Positions 14,746 through 23,841 of a stretch of 64,000 nucleotides of DNA are shown one piece after another. The DNA comes from Gp6-AA40 sp036802945 (GTDB taxonomy: Bacteria; Acidobacteriota; Vicinamibacteria; Vicinamibacterales; UBA2999). The stretch lies in assembly GCA_036802945.1 (NCBI GenBank), contig DAIRVG010000012.1, positions 6,760 through 70,759 on the forward strand, in the 5' to 3' direction. The position numbers and the translations under genes are program-made. Below the pieces are notes generated by a model. That model was not told the DNA's origin. It made no database searches and was given only the letters and a program-made list of their open reading frames with translations. How positions within the stretch are numbered: position 1 is the first letter of the stretch; every line of letters starts with the position of its first letter.

Positions 14746-17223
14746 TTATCCCCTGGATGTCGCCGAAGTCGCCTCCACGGGGCGGTGGGGCGGCGCGTGC
14801 GCGGATTTGCGCCGGGACTTCGGTACGGATGGTGCGGCTGCCGGCGAATCATCCATTGGCAGACGGAAGCGGCGGATGCCGTCGTATGAGAACAGAGCGT
14901 CGGCAACGGCACCTGCGGTGGCCACGCAACCGATCTCGCCCACGCCTTTCGCGCCATAGCCACCGATTTCGTCGGGGACTTCAATCAGGATGATGTCGAC
15001 CTTCGGCATCTGCCGGGCCGCCACGAGACCGAAATCGCGCATCTTCAACGAGTCGGGCCGGCCGCCCTTCGACGTGAAGTTCTCGGACAGGGCATAGCCG
15101 AGCCCCATGTGCACGCCGCCCTCCATCTGCTCCGCNNNNNNNNNNNNNNNNNNNNNNNNNNNNNNNNNNNNNNNNNNNNNNNNNNNNNNNNNNNNNNNNN
15201 NNNNNNNNNNNNNNNNNNNNNNNNNNNNNNNNNNNCCTTGCCCCATCTCCGTGTAGCCGTTGAGGACCTCCAACCGTCCATGGTCAAGGACGCGGATGGT
15301 GATGTAGCCGAGCTCGGTCGTGCCGTTCCCGAGGCCGGTGCTCTTGATTCCACATCCGATGCCCTTGTATTTCGCGGTCTTATAAATCTCCTTCACAGCC
15401 TCGAGCGATTCCCGCATGCCGCGGACGCTTTCCCGCATGATCTGACCCGTGGCGAACGCGTCTCCGGGGTTGAGGATGTTCCGTTCGCGGATGTCCCAGT
15501 TATCCACGCCGATCTTGTCGGCGAGGATGTCCATCATGCCTTCCATGGCGAACTGCGCCTGGTTGCTGCCGAACCCACGCATCGCGCCGCTCGTCGGATT
15601 GTTCGTGTAGACGGCGCGCGACTCGACGTCGACGTTCGGCACCCTGTACGGGCCGCACGAATGGCACGCGGCGCGGAGCAGGCATTTGCCGCTCGTCCCG
15701 GCATAACCGCCAGCATCGCCGACAATGCGCGCGCGAACGGCCAGCAGATGTCCTTGTGCATCGGCGGCGACCTTGAACTTCAAGTACATCGGGTGACGCT
15801 TGACGTGGTGCTGGGTCGACTGCTCGCGCGTCAGGACCGTCTTGACGGGCTTGCCGAGGAGGAAGGCCGCCATTGCCGTCTGTGCCTGGATCGACAGCTC
15901 CTCTTTCGCACCGAAAGCGCCCCCGCTCGCCGCAAGGGCGATCTCCACGTCTTCCTCGGGCAGATTCAAGACCTTCACGATCTGCTTGTGGTCGAACACG
16001 GAGCCCTGACTGTCGCTATGGACCTTGATGCGTTTGCCCTGCGGGTAGGCGAGGCACGCTTCAGGCTCGAGGAACGCAGGCTCAACGGCCTGCGTGGCAA
16101 ACGACCCTTCGATCACGTGCGGCGCGGTGGCAAATGCCGCCTCGACGTCGCCACGGCCGAACTTGATGGTGTCGATCAGATTCGGGCTGGGACGCAGCGT
16201 GTCCGCAGAGTGAACCTGCGGCGCGCCGGGCTCGAGCGCCTTGAACGGGTCGGTGATCGGCTCGAGAACTTCGTAGTCGACCTTGATCTTCGCGGCGGCC
16301 TGGCGCGCATGAAACTGCGTGTCGGCCACGACCATCGCCATGAAGTCGCCGACGCAGCAGGTGATCTCGCCGACAGCGACAAATAGCGGAAGATCAGGAA
16401 CATTGAGGCCCGTGCCTCGCTCGCCGGGTACGTCACGCGCAGTGAAGATGCGCTCGACGCCAGGACTGGTCGCCGCCCCCTCGGTGTGGATGGCCAGCAC
16501 CTTCGCGCGCGGATGCTCTGAGAGGACCATCGCGCCGTGCAGCATTCCCGGCGCGCGCATGTCGTCTACGAACGGCTTCTCGCCCAGCGTCTGCTGGAGG
16601 CCGCCGACGCGCGCGGTGGAGCATCCGATTCCGTGGGTGTTGCTCGCGGCTCCGTCCGCGTCGCACTGTTCCCTCCTGAACGCGGGATTGCGCGACAGGC
16701 CGAACTCTTCTCCGAAAAACGAGTGGCGCCGGGGTTCCTGCCGCGGCAGCGTCCCGCCATTCTTCATCGCCTCACCGGCGGTCTGAATCGCGTCGATGAT
16801 CCGTCCGTACCCGGTGCAGCGGCAGACGTGGCCGTCGAGCGCCTTCGCGATCGCGTCGCGGTCGTCGGTCTTCCCCTGCTCGATCAGGTGCGATGCGCGG
16901 ACGACGATGCCTGGGATGCAGAAGCCGCATTGAACGCCGCCCTCTAGCACGAACGCCTTGGCAATGGTCTGGCGCGTCAGCTCGGGCAGCCCTTCGAGGG
17001 TCGTAATGTCATGGCCAGCCATCTGCTCCGGCTTCCTGAGGCAGGAGAGCGCCGGCCGACCGTCTATTACGACGAGGCAGCAGCCACAGGCGCCTTCCGG
17101 CGCGCAGCCGTTCTTCGGGGAAACGACGCCGCATCCTTCGCGCAGCACCTCCAGCAGATGCATTCCAGGCTCGTACGAGGTCTCTGTCTCCTTGCCGTTC
17201 AGCTTGAATCTGATCGTGGGCAT
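14746..17223 (-). CDS. Fused 2Fe-2S/molybdopterin aldehyde oxidoreductase-xanthine dehydrogenase (interrupted by assembly gap)
   Basis: Single-chain molybdenum hydroxylase without an FAD domain, laid out like the MOP aldehyde oxidoreductases. Residues 1-80 are a plant-type [2Fe-2S] domain (C40, C46, C49, C61 in NGCAPEGACGCC...SC), then the helical cluster (QCGFCIPG, HVCRCTGYG), a linker, the hammerhead domain (TLGEKPFVDDMRAPGMLHG) and molybdopterin domains (GGAFGAKEELS, SGAMRGFGSNQAQFA), with the catalytic Glu in GAKGVGEIGCV. A 100-N gap at 15136-15235 falls between GYTEMGQ and AEQMEGG. The split homologue next door has about 180 residues there, so the true gap is probably larger than drawn. 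The C-terminal tail is Ser/Pro/Arg-rich. Confidence 0.87.
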   Translation of the reverse strand: MPTIRFKLNGKETETSYEPGMHLLEVLREGCGVVSPKNGCAPEGACGCCLVVIDGRPALSCLRKPEQMAGHDITTLEGLPELTRQTIAKAFVLEGGVQCGFCIPGIVVRASHLIEQGKTDDRDAIAKALDGHVCRCTGYGRIIDAIQTAGEAMKNGGTLPRQEPRRHSFFGEEFGLSRNPAFRREQCDADGAASNTHGIGCSTARVGGLQQTLGEKPFVDDMRAPGMLHGAMVLSEHPRAKVLAIHTEGAATSPGVERIFTARDVPGERGTGLNVPDLPLFVAVGEITCCVGDFMAMVVADTQFHARQAAAKIKVDYEVLEPITDPFKALEPGAPQVHSADTLRPSPNLIDTIKFGRGDVEAAFATAPHVIEGSFATQAVEPAFLEPEACLAYPQGKRIKVHSDSQGSVFDHKQIVKVLNLPEEDVEIALAASGGAFGAKEELSIQAQTAMAAFLLGKPVKTVLTREQSTQHHVKRHPMYLKFKVAADAQGHLLAVRARIVGDAGGYAGTSGKCLLRAACHSCGPYRVPNVDVESRAVYTNNPTSGAMRGFGSNQAQFAMEGMMDILADKIGVDNWDIRERNILNPGDAFATGQIMRESVRGMRESLEAVKEIYKTAKYKGIGCGIKSTGLGNGTTELGYITIRVLDHGRLEVLNGYTEMGQXXXXXXXXXXXXXXXXXXXXXXXXXXXXXXXXXXAEQMEGGVHMGLGYALSENFTSKGGRPDSLKMRDFGLVAARQMPKVDIILIEVPDEIGGYGAKGVGEIGCVATAGAVADALFSYDGIRRFRLPMDDSPAAAPSVPKSRRKSAHAPPHRPVEATSATSRG

Positions 17224-17251
17224 CTAGTCCTATGAAACCACGGGTAGTGGT

Positions 17252-17298
17252 CCGTGTTCTTCGCGTCCTTCGTGGTTGAAAAATATTTCGTGGTTGGA
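17252..17298. repeat. Fragment of the 'cttcgtggtt' repeat family
   Basis: tcttcgcgtccttcgtggtt at about 17256-17275 and a second ttcgtggttg after an A/T-rich spacer. This is a short relic of the family described at 6363-6458, in the divergent region upstream of the fused hydroxylase gene. Confidence 0.55.
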
Positions 17299-17411
17299 TT
17301 CCTCGCAAAGTGCACCGTAGAAAGCACTTCCCAAACCAATCAGTATCGCATTTCTACGATGGGGCGTGTATGATGATCGGCTGCTAAGCTCACAATTTGC
17401 TCGGAGGCAAC

Positions 17412-18647
17412 ATGCAGGAACCTTGGAAGACGGACAAGTGGTACACGAGCCCCTGGAACCACCTGCCGGAAGTGCGGAAAGACTTTAAGTTCGCCAAAAA
17501 TATCAAGATCCACGATGTCACGCTGCGCGACGGCGAGCAGCAGACCGCCGTGGTCTTCCGGCGCGAGGAAAAAGTCGCGATTGCAAAGAGGCTCGACGCG
17601 ATGGGGGTCCACCGGATCGAGGCCGGCATGCCCGCCGTCTCCGAGCAGGACAAGGCAGCCATCTCGGACATCGCCAGCCTGGGACTGAAGGCCGAGATCT
17701 TCGCGTTCGCGCGCTGTATCCCGGAAGAGATCAAGGTCGTCAAGGCCTGCGGGGTCAAGGGCGTGGTCGTCGAGATTCCCGCCAGCGACCACATGATCAA
17801 GAACGCCTACGGCTGGTCGTTCGAGCGCGCCATGAAGTCGTCCATCGACACGACGATCGCGGCACGGGAAGCGGGCCTCTACACGGTCTTCTTCACGATC
17901 GACGCAACGCGCACCGAGCTCAATCGCTTCCTCGACATCGTTTCGCAGGTCGCCACCGAAGGGCACATGGATGCGCTGACGATCGCGGACACGCTGGGCG
18001 TCTGCACGCCGGAAGCCGTGCACTACGTCGTCGGCAAGGTGATCGATCGCCTGAAGAAACCGGTCGAGATTCACTGTCACCAGGACTTCGGCCTCGGCGT
18101 CGCGAACACCGTGGCGGCCCTGGCCGCAGGGTCATCGGTCGCGCACACCACGATCACCGGCCTCGGCGAGCGTGCCGGCAACGTGCCGATGGAAGACGTC
18201 GTCCTGTCGCTGCTCGCCCTCCACGACGTCGACCTCGGGATCAAGACGGAGAAGTTCGTCGAGGTCTCCAAGTTCGTCATGGATCTGGCGAAGGTCACGC
18301 AGCCGCCCAACCGTCCGATCGTGGGCGACAAGCTGTACGAAGTCGAGTCGGGGATCATCGCCGGCTGGGTCCGCATGTGCCGGAAGGAGCACCCGCTCGA
18401 GTACGTGCCGTTCGTGCCGGATCTGGTCGGGCAGAAGCCGGTGAACATCGTGCTCGGCAAGAACAGCGGACCACCGTCGATTGACGAGTGGGCCGAAAAG
18501 ACCGGCATCAAGATCACGGACGAAGAGCGGATGGCGCTTCTGCTGGCGGTGAAGGCGAAGTCGTTCGAGAAGAAGGATCTGCTGACGGCCGAGGAGTTCA
18601 AGGAAATCGTCGCGCGCGTCATCAAGACGAACGCGGCACTCGCCTAG
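17412..18647 (+). CDS. HMGL-like acyl-CoA condensing enzyme (homocitrate/isopropylmalate synthase family)
   Basis: 411-residue TIM-barrel enzyme of the DRE-TIM family that condenses or cleaves acyl-CoA/oxo-acid substrates. The signature HDVTLRDGEQQTAV is near residues 35-48, the metal-binding HCHQDFGLGVANTVAALAAG near residue 220, and GLGERAGNVPMEDVV follows. It lacks the long leucine-responsive domain of full-size LeuA, so it is closer in size to NifV/AksA/citramalate-type enzymes; the exact reaction is unresolved. CGGAGG six bases before the ATG at 17412 fixes the start over an upstream TTG at 17397. A possible -10 (TATGAT, 17369-17374) precedes it. It is the first plus-strand gene after the catabolic cluster. 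Confidence 0.85.
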   Translation: MQEPWKTDKWYTSPWNHLPEVRKDFKFAKNIKIHDVTLRDGEQQTAVVFRREEKVAIAKRLDAMGVHRIEAGMPAVSEQDKAAISDIASLGLKAEIFAFARCIPEEIKVVKACGVKGVVVEIPASDHMIKNAYGWSFERAMKSSIDTTIAAREAGLYTVFFTIDATRTELNRFLDIVSQVATEGHMDALTIADTLGVCTPEAVHYVVGKVIDRLKKPVEIHCHQDFGLGVANTVAALAAGSSVAHTTITGLGERAGNVPMEDVVLSLLALHDVDLGIKTEKFVEVSKFVMDLAKVTQPPNRPIVGDKLYEVESGIIAGWVRMCRKEHPLEYVPFVPDLVGQKPVNIVLGKNSGPPSIDEWAEKTGIKITDEERMALLLAVKAKSFEKKDLLTAEEFKEIVARVIKTNAALA

Positions 18648-18649
18648 GC

Positions 18650-18720
18650 TTTCGAAACTCCCAAACGACCAACTCCCAACTCCCGAGGCACGAGGCCTAG
18701 TGGGGTTGGGAGTGGACCGG
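18650..18720. repeat. 'caactcccaactccc' repeat with inverted partner
   Basis: aactcccaaacgaccaactc and its inverse ggggttgggagtgg flank a short cggcacgagg-type loop between the synthase gene and the first A-type gene. The family recurs at 32592-32622 and 46478-46550. Confidence 0.6.
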
Positions 18721-18767
18721 CGGTGCGGCCGAAGGTAGAATCGCCGGCACTTAGAGGAGCGAGCGGT

Positions 18768-19679
18768 ATGCATTTCGGGCGCCTCGGTCTGTTGCAGAAG
18801 CGAGCCCGTGTGCCGCTTCTCATCCTGCTGGTTACGCTCTGGAGTCATCCAGCGCTGGCGCAGATGGATTTCATGGGTGTATGGCGCCCCCTCCCGCGCA
18901 ACCAGGACGGCAGCGGGATGGTGGGTGACATCGCGGGTGTGCCCGTTACGGATGCAGACCGGTGGCGGGTCCAGAGCTGGTCGCCGGAGGACTTCGACGT
19001 CACCGAATGGGCGTGCCGCCCGCACGCCTGGGACTACTCGCTCGAAGGCCCGCTCTCGGCACTGCGCTTCTGGGCAGACATTGACCAGGCCACTCAGAAA
19101 GTCATCGCCTATCGCGGGCACCTCAATCAACAGGAGCAGGAAACGACGATCTGGATGGACGGGCGCCCGCATCCTCCGGAGAATGCCCTCCACACGTGGA
19201 GCGGCTTTTCGACCGGCGAGTGGGACGGCGACGTGCTCGTCGTGACGACCACTCATCTCAAGGAGGCCTACATCCGGCGCAATGGACTGATGCGCAGCGA
19301 TCGCGCGATCGTGCGCACGCGGTGGAGACGGATGGGCGACTACCTGCAGGCGACCTCCATTCTTTACGACTCCGTCTTCATGACCGAACCGTATGCCCGG
19401 AGCACCATGATGTGGGTCAACGATCCCTCGCTTCGGATGGATCCGTATCCGTGCGAGGAGGCGACAGAAACCGCAATTGCGCGGGGCACGGTGCCGCATT
19501 TCCTGCCTGGCAAGAGTCCGTTGCCCGCATTCAACAAGGATCTGACCGATCGATTCGGCACTCCATATGAACCACGGCTTGGCGGTGCAGCCACGATGTA
19601 TCCCGAGTACATCGTGAAGATGAAAGCGATGCCCAAACCGGCCAAGGTCTATGCTGGAGGCGCGGAGCAGCAGCCATGA
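18768..19679 (+). CDS. Secreted A-type protein (DGRxHP / GxWxGD core), copy A1
   Basis: Uncharacterised exported protein of 303 residues, first gene of module I. A signal peptide (to LAQ near residue 32) is followed by MDFMGVWRPLPRNQDGSG, CRPHAWDY, ETTIWMDGRPHPP near residue 140, the WSGFSTGEWDGDVLVVTTTHLKEAYIRRNG block, YPCEEATET and VPHFLPGKS. The DGRxHP plus WxGxSxGxW[ED]GDxL block recurs in six proteins of this window, so it defines a family. No catalytic motif is recognised. The ATG at 18768 has AGAGGAGC upstream; the frame extends to a GTG at 18723 without support. Its stop overlaps the MBL gene in an ATGA. Paralogue: the gene at 27406. Confidence 0.82.
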   Translation: MHFGRLGLLQKRARVPLLILLVTLWSHPALAQMDFMGVWRPLPRNQDGSGMVGDIAGVPVTDADRWRVQSWSPEDFDVTEWACRPHAWDYSLEGPLSALRFWADIDQATQKVIAYRGHLNQQEQETTIWMDGRPHPPENALHTWSGFSTGEWDGDVLVVTTTHLKEAYIRRNGLMRSDRAIVRTRWRRMGDYLQATSILYDSVFMTEPYARSTMMWVNDPSLRMDPYPCEEATETAIARGTVPHFLPGKSPLPAFNKDLTDRFGTPYEPRLGGAATMYPEYIVKMKAMPKPAKVYAGGAEQQP

Positions 19680-20755
19680 TGAGGGATCAGGGATCAGGGA
19701 TCGGGGATCGGAAGCGCCCGCCGACTACGGCTCCCGGGATCTCCGTGTGGATAGCGGCCGTCGCGTGTCTCGCATTCCTTGAGGCGGGGCACGTCTACAC
19801 ACAGGCCAATCCGAATCGCGCCGCCCAGGCCGTCTGGCCGCCGAAGCTAACCGCGCCCGCCGCCGGGCAGGTTGAGATTCTTCCGGTCCGGGGCAATGTG
19901 TACATGCTGGCCGGAGCAGGAGGCAACATCACTGTGCAGGCCGGCGAACAGGGCGTCCTGATCGTCGACACGGGGATCGCCTCGATGAGTGACAAGGTGA
20001 TCGCGGCCATCGCGACACTCTCACACGGGAAGCCGCTCAGGTACATCATCAACACAACCGAACGGGAGGATCACACCGGGGGAAACGAGAAGATCGCCGC
20101 GACGGGTGAGATTGTTCCGTTTCGCGAGCCCAACTACGCGGCTGGCCCGCAGGGCGCACTCGATACGCATCGGGCGTCTGTCATCTCATCCCTCCCCGTG
20201 TTCCACAGGATGGCAGCGGCGACCGGGCAAACGCCGCCGAGGCCGGAAGGGGCGTGGCCGGACAACACATACTCGACGCCTCAAAAGCGGCTCTTTTTCA
20301 ACGATGAACCCGTGGTGATCGTGCGCCTGACGGCGAACACGGACGGGAACAGCATCGTGCTGTTCCGGAAATCCGACGTCGTCAGCACCGGCGATTTGTT
20401 CGACCTTACTGGGTACCCACTGATCGATCTCAAGGCCGGTGGGAGCATTCAAGCGATCGTGGACAGCCTGAATCGACTGATCGACATCACGGTTCCTGAG
20501 GCCAACGCGGCAGGCGGCACACTGGTGGTCCCGGGTCACGGACGCATCTCCGACCACGCCGACGTTGTGTACTACCGCGACATGGTCAGCATCATTCGCG
20601 ACCGCATTCAGGACATGATCCGCCAGAAGATGACATTGGCGCAGGTGAAGGCTGGAAAGCCGACGCGCGAATACGATGCGCGGTATGGCAAACAGACGGG
20701 AGCCTGGACGACCGACATGTTCGTAGAGGCGGCGTACCAAAGCCTCAGCAAGTAG
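19676..20755 (+). CDS. Exported MBL-fold protein with degraded metal site, copy B1
   Basis: 359-residue metallo-beta-lactamase-fold protein, SoxH/quinoprotein-relay-like. The fold is clear: VYMLAGAGGNITVQAGEQGVLIVDTG, then the metal loop, DVVSTGDLFD and VVPGHGRISD. The expected THxHxDH is TTEREDH, so the first two histidines are Thr and Arg; the next ligand region is ANTDGN instead of AHTDGD. Only Asp, His, the bridging Asp and the PGHG His remain. Hydrolysis by the standard two-zinc mechanism is therefore doubtful. The N-terminus (RDQGSGIGDRK) is encoded by a 'gggatcagggatcagggatc' repeat placed before the signal-anchor segment. Module I, coupled to A1 by an ATGA overlap. Confidence 0.85.
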   Translation: MMRDQGSGIGDRKRPPTTAPGISVWIAAVACLAFLEAGHVYTQANPNRAAQAVWPPKLTAPAAGQVEILPVRGNVYMLAGAGGNITVQAGEQGVLIVDTGIASMSDKVIAAIATLSHGKPLRYIINTTEREDHTGGNEKIAATGEIVPFREPNYAAGPQGALDTHRASVISSLPVFHRMAAATGQTPPRPEGAWPDNTYSTPQKRLFFNDEPVVIVRLTANTDGNSIVLFRKSDVVSTGDLFDLTGYPLIDLKAGGSIQAIVDSLNRLIDITVPEANAAGGTLVVPGHGRISDHADVVYYRDMVSIIRDRIQDMIRQKMTLAQVKAGKPTREYDARYGKQTGAWTTDMFVEAAYQSLSK

Positions 20756-20774
20756 CTCGAAAAGGAGACGTGTT

Positions 20775-21164
20775 ATGAAACGGAGAATCGTGGCGCTATT
20801 CGCCGGTGTGGTCCTGCTGACCGGAGCCGGTCGAGTGTTCGCGCATCACTCGTTCTCAGCCGAGTACGATTCCACCCAGAAGGTCGAGCTCGCGGGAGTC
20901 GTCACGCAGTTCGTGTGGCGGAATCCTCATTCGTTCATGAAGATTGATGTCACGGATAAAGATGGGACGACAAAGAGCTGGGCCCTCGAATGGGGTTCGA
21001 CAGGCCAGTTGTCCCAGGCGCAGATCACGAGGACGTCGCTTAAGCCGGGTGACAAGATCGTCGTCACCGGCGAGCCGGCGCGCGATCCGGCAGCCCCTCG
21101 CTTGCTCATTACGACCGTGAAGCGGCCCAGCGATGGATGGGAGTGGAAGGGCAGGGTTCAGTAG
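20775..21164 (+). CDS. Small exported HHSF protein (DUF6152-like), copy C1
   Basis: 129 residues. The signal peptide ends at RVFA and the mature protein would begin HHSFSAEYD. The body is short and beta-rich, with FVWRNPHSFMKIDV, DGTTKSWALEWGS, LKPGDKIVVTGEPARD and a WEWKG end. From memory this is DUF6152, with no experimentally assigned function that I know of. The exposed N-terminal His-His plus the conserved NPH histidine are the ligand set expected for a histidine-brace copper site; this is inference. AAAAGGAGA precedes the ATG. Third gene of module I, directly abutting D1. Paralogues: 29321, 33722, 57762 and the gapped one at 54172. Confidence 0.85.
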   Translation: MKRRIVALFAGVVLLTGAGRVFAHHSFSAEYDSTQKVELAGVVTQFVWRNPHSFMKIDVTDKDGTTKSWALEWGSTGQLSQAQITRTSLKPGDKIVVTGEPARDPAAPRLLITTVKRPSDGWEWKGRVQ

Positions 21165-21968
21165 ATGCTTCAGCGCACCAGGTGGATCTGCCTGGCGGTG
21201 CTCGCGCTGCTGGTCGGCCTTGCGTCGCCACACGTCGCTGACGCCCAGGCACCCGGGGGGCGCGCTGGGGGACCGCCACCGACCGCGCGCGCGGCCGCGC
21301 CGAAAGATCTCACGGGGTACTGGGTCGCGGTGGTGACCGAACACTGGCATCTGCGGATGGAGATGCCACCCAAGGGCGACTTCTCGATGCTGCCTGTAAA
21401 CGCCGAGGCGCGCCGCGTTGCCGGCATGTGGGATCCGGCGCAGGACCAGGCGTCGGGTAACGCCTGCCGTTCCTATGGCGCGGCCGCGATCATGCGCGTG
21501 CCGGGGCGGCTCCACATCACGTGGGCGGACGACAACACGCTGAAAATCGAGACCGACTCCGGGACGCAGACCCGGCTTCTTCACTTCGGTGCCGCCCCTG
21601 CGCCGGCATCCGCAACGACGACGCAGGCTGACTGGCAGGGGTACTCCGCCGCAGCCTGGGCAGGTGCGGCGCTAGGACGTGGCGCCAGGACGCCGGGGCC
21701 GGCTGGCAATCTGAGCGTGACGACGACCAGAATGCGTCCGGGGTACCTGCGCAAGAACGGCGTCCCGTACAGCGAAAACACCGTGCTGCAGGAATACTTC
21801 GATACCTTCAGGGAACCCAACGGCGATTCGTGGCTCGTCGTCACGTCGATCATCACGGATCCGCAGTATCTGACCGGACCGTACGCGACGACCAACCATT
21901 TCAAGAAGGTTCCCGACAATGCGTCAGGATGGGATCCCACGCCGTGCCGGGCGGATCAGCCTCGTTGA
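21165..21968 (+). CDS. Secreted D-type protein (divergent relative of A-type), copy D1
   Basis: 267 residues with signal peptide (cleavage near ADAQ, residue 28) and a Gly/Pro/Ala-rich linker. Core: DLTGYWVAVVTEHWHLRM, CRSYGAAAIMRVPGRLHITW, ADDNTLKIETDSGTQTRLLHFG, WQGYSAAAW, TTTRMRPGYLRKNGVPYSEN and a final WDPTPC. The WxGxSxxxW...VTTTRMxxGYLRKNG stretch aligns with the A-type WSGFSTGEW...VTTTHLKEAYIRRNG, so A and D share ancestry although D has lost DGRxHP. Two conserved cysteines (SYG site and C-terminal DPxPC) may pair. The ATG immediately follows the C1 stop. Function unknown; periplasmic or secreted. Confidence 0.8.
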   Translation: MLQRTRWICLAVLALLVGLASPHVADAQAPGGRAGGPPPTARAAAPKDLTGYWVAVVTEHWHLRMEMPPKGDFSMLPVNAEARRVAGMWDPAQDQASGNACRSYGAAAIMRVPGRLHITWADDNTLKIETDSGTQTRLLHFGAAPAPASATTTQADWQGYSAAAWAGAALGRGARTPGPAGNLSVTTTRMRPGYLRKNGVPYSENTVLQEYFDTFREPNGDSWLVVTSIITDPQYLTGPYATTNHFKKVPDNASGWDPTPCRADQPR

Positions 21969-21976
21969 AGTTTGGC

Positions 21977-22079
21977 AGGCGGACCTAAAGGTCCGCCTCT
22001 ACGTCCGGCTTTGTAGAGGCGGACCTCAGGTCCGCCCAGGACGAGCGTCCCATGTAGAGGCGGACCTTTAGGTCCGCCT
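21977..22079. repeat. Cluster of three aggcggacc palindromes
   Basis: Copies at 21977-21998, 22017-22037 and 22058-22079, each aggcggacc-(3-4 bases)-ggtccgcct with a gtag/ctac flank. They lie between D1 and the PEBP gene; the last ends 20 bases before that gene's ATG. The loop varies (taaa, tca, ttta) while the arms stay paired. Further copies: 27217-27226 (cut by gap), 27327-27348, 27373-27394, 50774-50795 and 51071-51092. Confidence 0.88.
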
Positions 22080-22099
22080 GAAACCAGAGAGAGGAAAAT

Positions 22100-22677
22100 A
22101 TGAGAGCTCGATGGTTGGGCGTTATTCTTCTGTGCGGCTTCAGCATCGCGACCGTAGCGGCGCAGCAGCGGGGAGCAGCCGAGCCGCCGACGCCAAGACT
22201 GAAGCTGATGAGCAGCGCTTTCACCGATGGCGGGAGGCTGCCGCTGACGTTCACCTGTTACAACAACGGCGGCAACGCCCAGTCGCCGCCGGACAACACG
22301 CTTTCTCCCCCGTTCAACTGGGCCAACGCGCCGAAAGACACCGTGAGCTTTGCGCTCCTGGCGAACGGGCCGGATAACCATCCCGCCAAGGGGATCGCCA
22401 TGGAGATGTTCTGGGCGCTCTGGAACATCCCGGCGACCGCGACGCAGATTCCGCAAGGGTTGAAGCTCGTGCCGGAGCTACCTGATGGCAGCCGTCAGGC
22501 GACTGGTCAAAGAATGATTGTGGGCTATCGTGGGCCGTGCGCACCCGCAGGCGTCGGACAGCTTCACTACATGTTCAACTTGTTCGCGCTTGATCAGATG
22601 CTGAACGTACCGGGTGGGGCCACCGAAGCGGAGGTCAGGAAGGCGATGGACGGCCACATCATCGGCAGCAGCATCTA
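22100..22677 (+). CDS. Exported YbhB/YbcL-type PEBP (Raf-kinase-inhibitor-like) protein, 3' end in gap
   Basis: 192 visible residues; signal peptide to VAAQ. The phosphatidylethanolamine-binding-protein fold of bacterial YbhB/YbcL proteins is recognised from LMSSAFTDGGRLPLTFTCYNNGG, LSPPFNWANAPKDTVSFALL, MEMFWALWNIPATATQIPQG, YRGPCAPAGVGQLHYMFNLFALD and VRKAMDGHIIGSS. The family usually ends about ten residues after this point, so only the extreme C-terminus is lost in the gap at 22678. Function in bacteria is unknown. GAGAGAGG before the ATG supports the start. It follows module I, behind the palindrome cluster. Confidence 0.85.
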
Positions 22678-22777
22678 NNNNNNNNNNNNNNNNNNNNNNN
22701 NNNNNNNNNNNNNNNNNNNNNNNNNNNNNNNNNNNNNNNNNNNNNNNNNNNNNNNNNNNNNNNNNNNNNNNNNNNNN

Positions 22778-23778
22778 CCGCCTTCGCTCTCGGTTGCGTC
22801 GCGGCGCTTCGGGCCGAGGTCGCCAAGGCCCCCGTCGTTGCACGTCAGACCGGGAGCCGCGCCAGGGAGACCCTGACGTTCAATCCAGCCGCAGCAATAC
22901 CGGCCGCACGACGCGGGCGGCTCGTAGACGCCTTTAATCTTCTTGCGGTACTCCGGATAGAGCGTCTCGGCGTACCCCATCGCGGCTTCTTTCGGGAGGT
23001 TGTAGGTGCGGATCATGAAGTCCGCTTCCGGGTTCTTCCCCGGCAGATAGTGCGGAACGATATCTGTGTCCTCGAGCCGAGGAATTTCGTTGGCCGTGTT
23101 ACAGATGCCACGTCCGCCCTGGCTGGCGCGCGGATCCAGCTTCCACACACGGCTCACGACGTGCGGCTCGGTGAGATAGACCGGATCTTCCTGAATCGTG
23201 ACGACCGTCAGCAGGTCCTCATGCCGGGTGATATGTACGGTGTACGTCGTCTGATCGCTGCCCGGGATACCGTTCCCCCTTCGTATCCAGGCGGTCTTGA
23301 CGTGGGTCGTACGCGCCGTCAGCGTGTCGCCTTCCCATTTACCGGTCGTGAAGCCAGCCGCGGTGTACAGAGCGTTGGCAGATGGCTCAGGACGGCCATC
23401 CATCCATATCGAGATCGTGTCCCGTAGATAGTCGCCTTCCAGCTTCCACGCGATCACTCGATTGTCCCGATCGACTTCGCTCCAGATCCTGAGGCCCAAC
23501 GGACGATAGAGTCCGACCCAGGGTGCCTGGGCGAGGCATTGACGCTGTACGGTCGAGGGGAGGTTCGATGTGTACAGAAGCGCCTTGGCGCGCGCGTCGT
23601 CGTTGAGCGGCATCCCCGTGAAATCGCCCATGTCCGAGCCTGGGCCGCGCTCGATGTAGTCCTCGTACATGATCGGCACGTACGATCCTGAGAGCTCGAT
23701 TTGGGCAAAGGCGGGAACGCTGAACGACAGCACGCCACAGACGAGCGTGACCATCCGCCTGAGCATCATCCCGTTCAT
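22778..23778 (-). CDS. Secreted A-like protein with cysteine-rich tail, copy A'1 (3' end in gap)
   Basis: At least 333 residues; signal peptide to FAQ, then IELSGSYVPIMYEDYIERGPGSD, ISIWMDGRPEPSANALYTAAGF, TTGKWEGDTLTARTTHVKTAWIRRGNG and VPHYLPGKNPEAD. It belongs to the A family but carries an extra tail with CGRYCCGWIERQG and GLTCNDGGLGDLGP. The tail is identical in the copy at 30701, where the protein ends a few residues later, so nearly all of this gene is present. AGGAG six bases before the ATG at 23778 fixes the start. It is divergent from the TonB receptor and shares its promoter region. Confidence 0.82.
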
Positions 23779-23841
23779 GCGGCTCCTCTCCAAACACCGA
23801 ATATCGCGCATTTCGGGGCGTGGTATCCCACGGTGGCGAAA

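Noticed and set aside
17369..17374. Complete sigma-70 promoter for the HMGL-like gene
   Set aside because: TATGAT is a fair -10 but no acceptable -35 lies 16-18 bases upstream, so only a possible -10 is noted in the gene entry.
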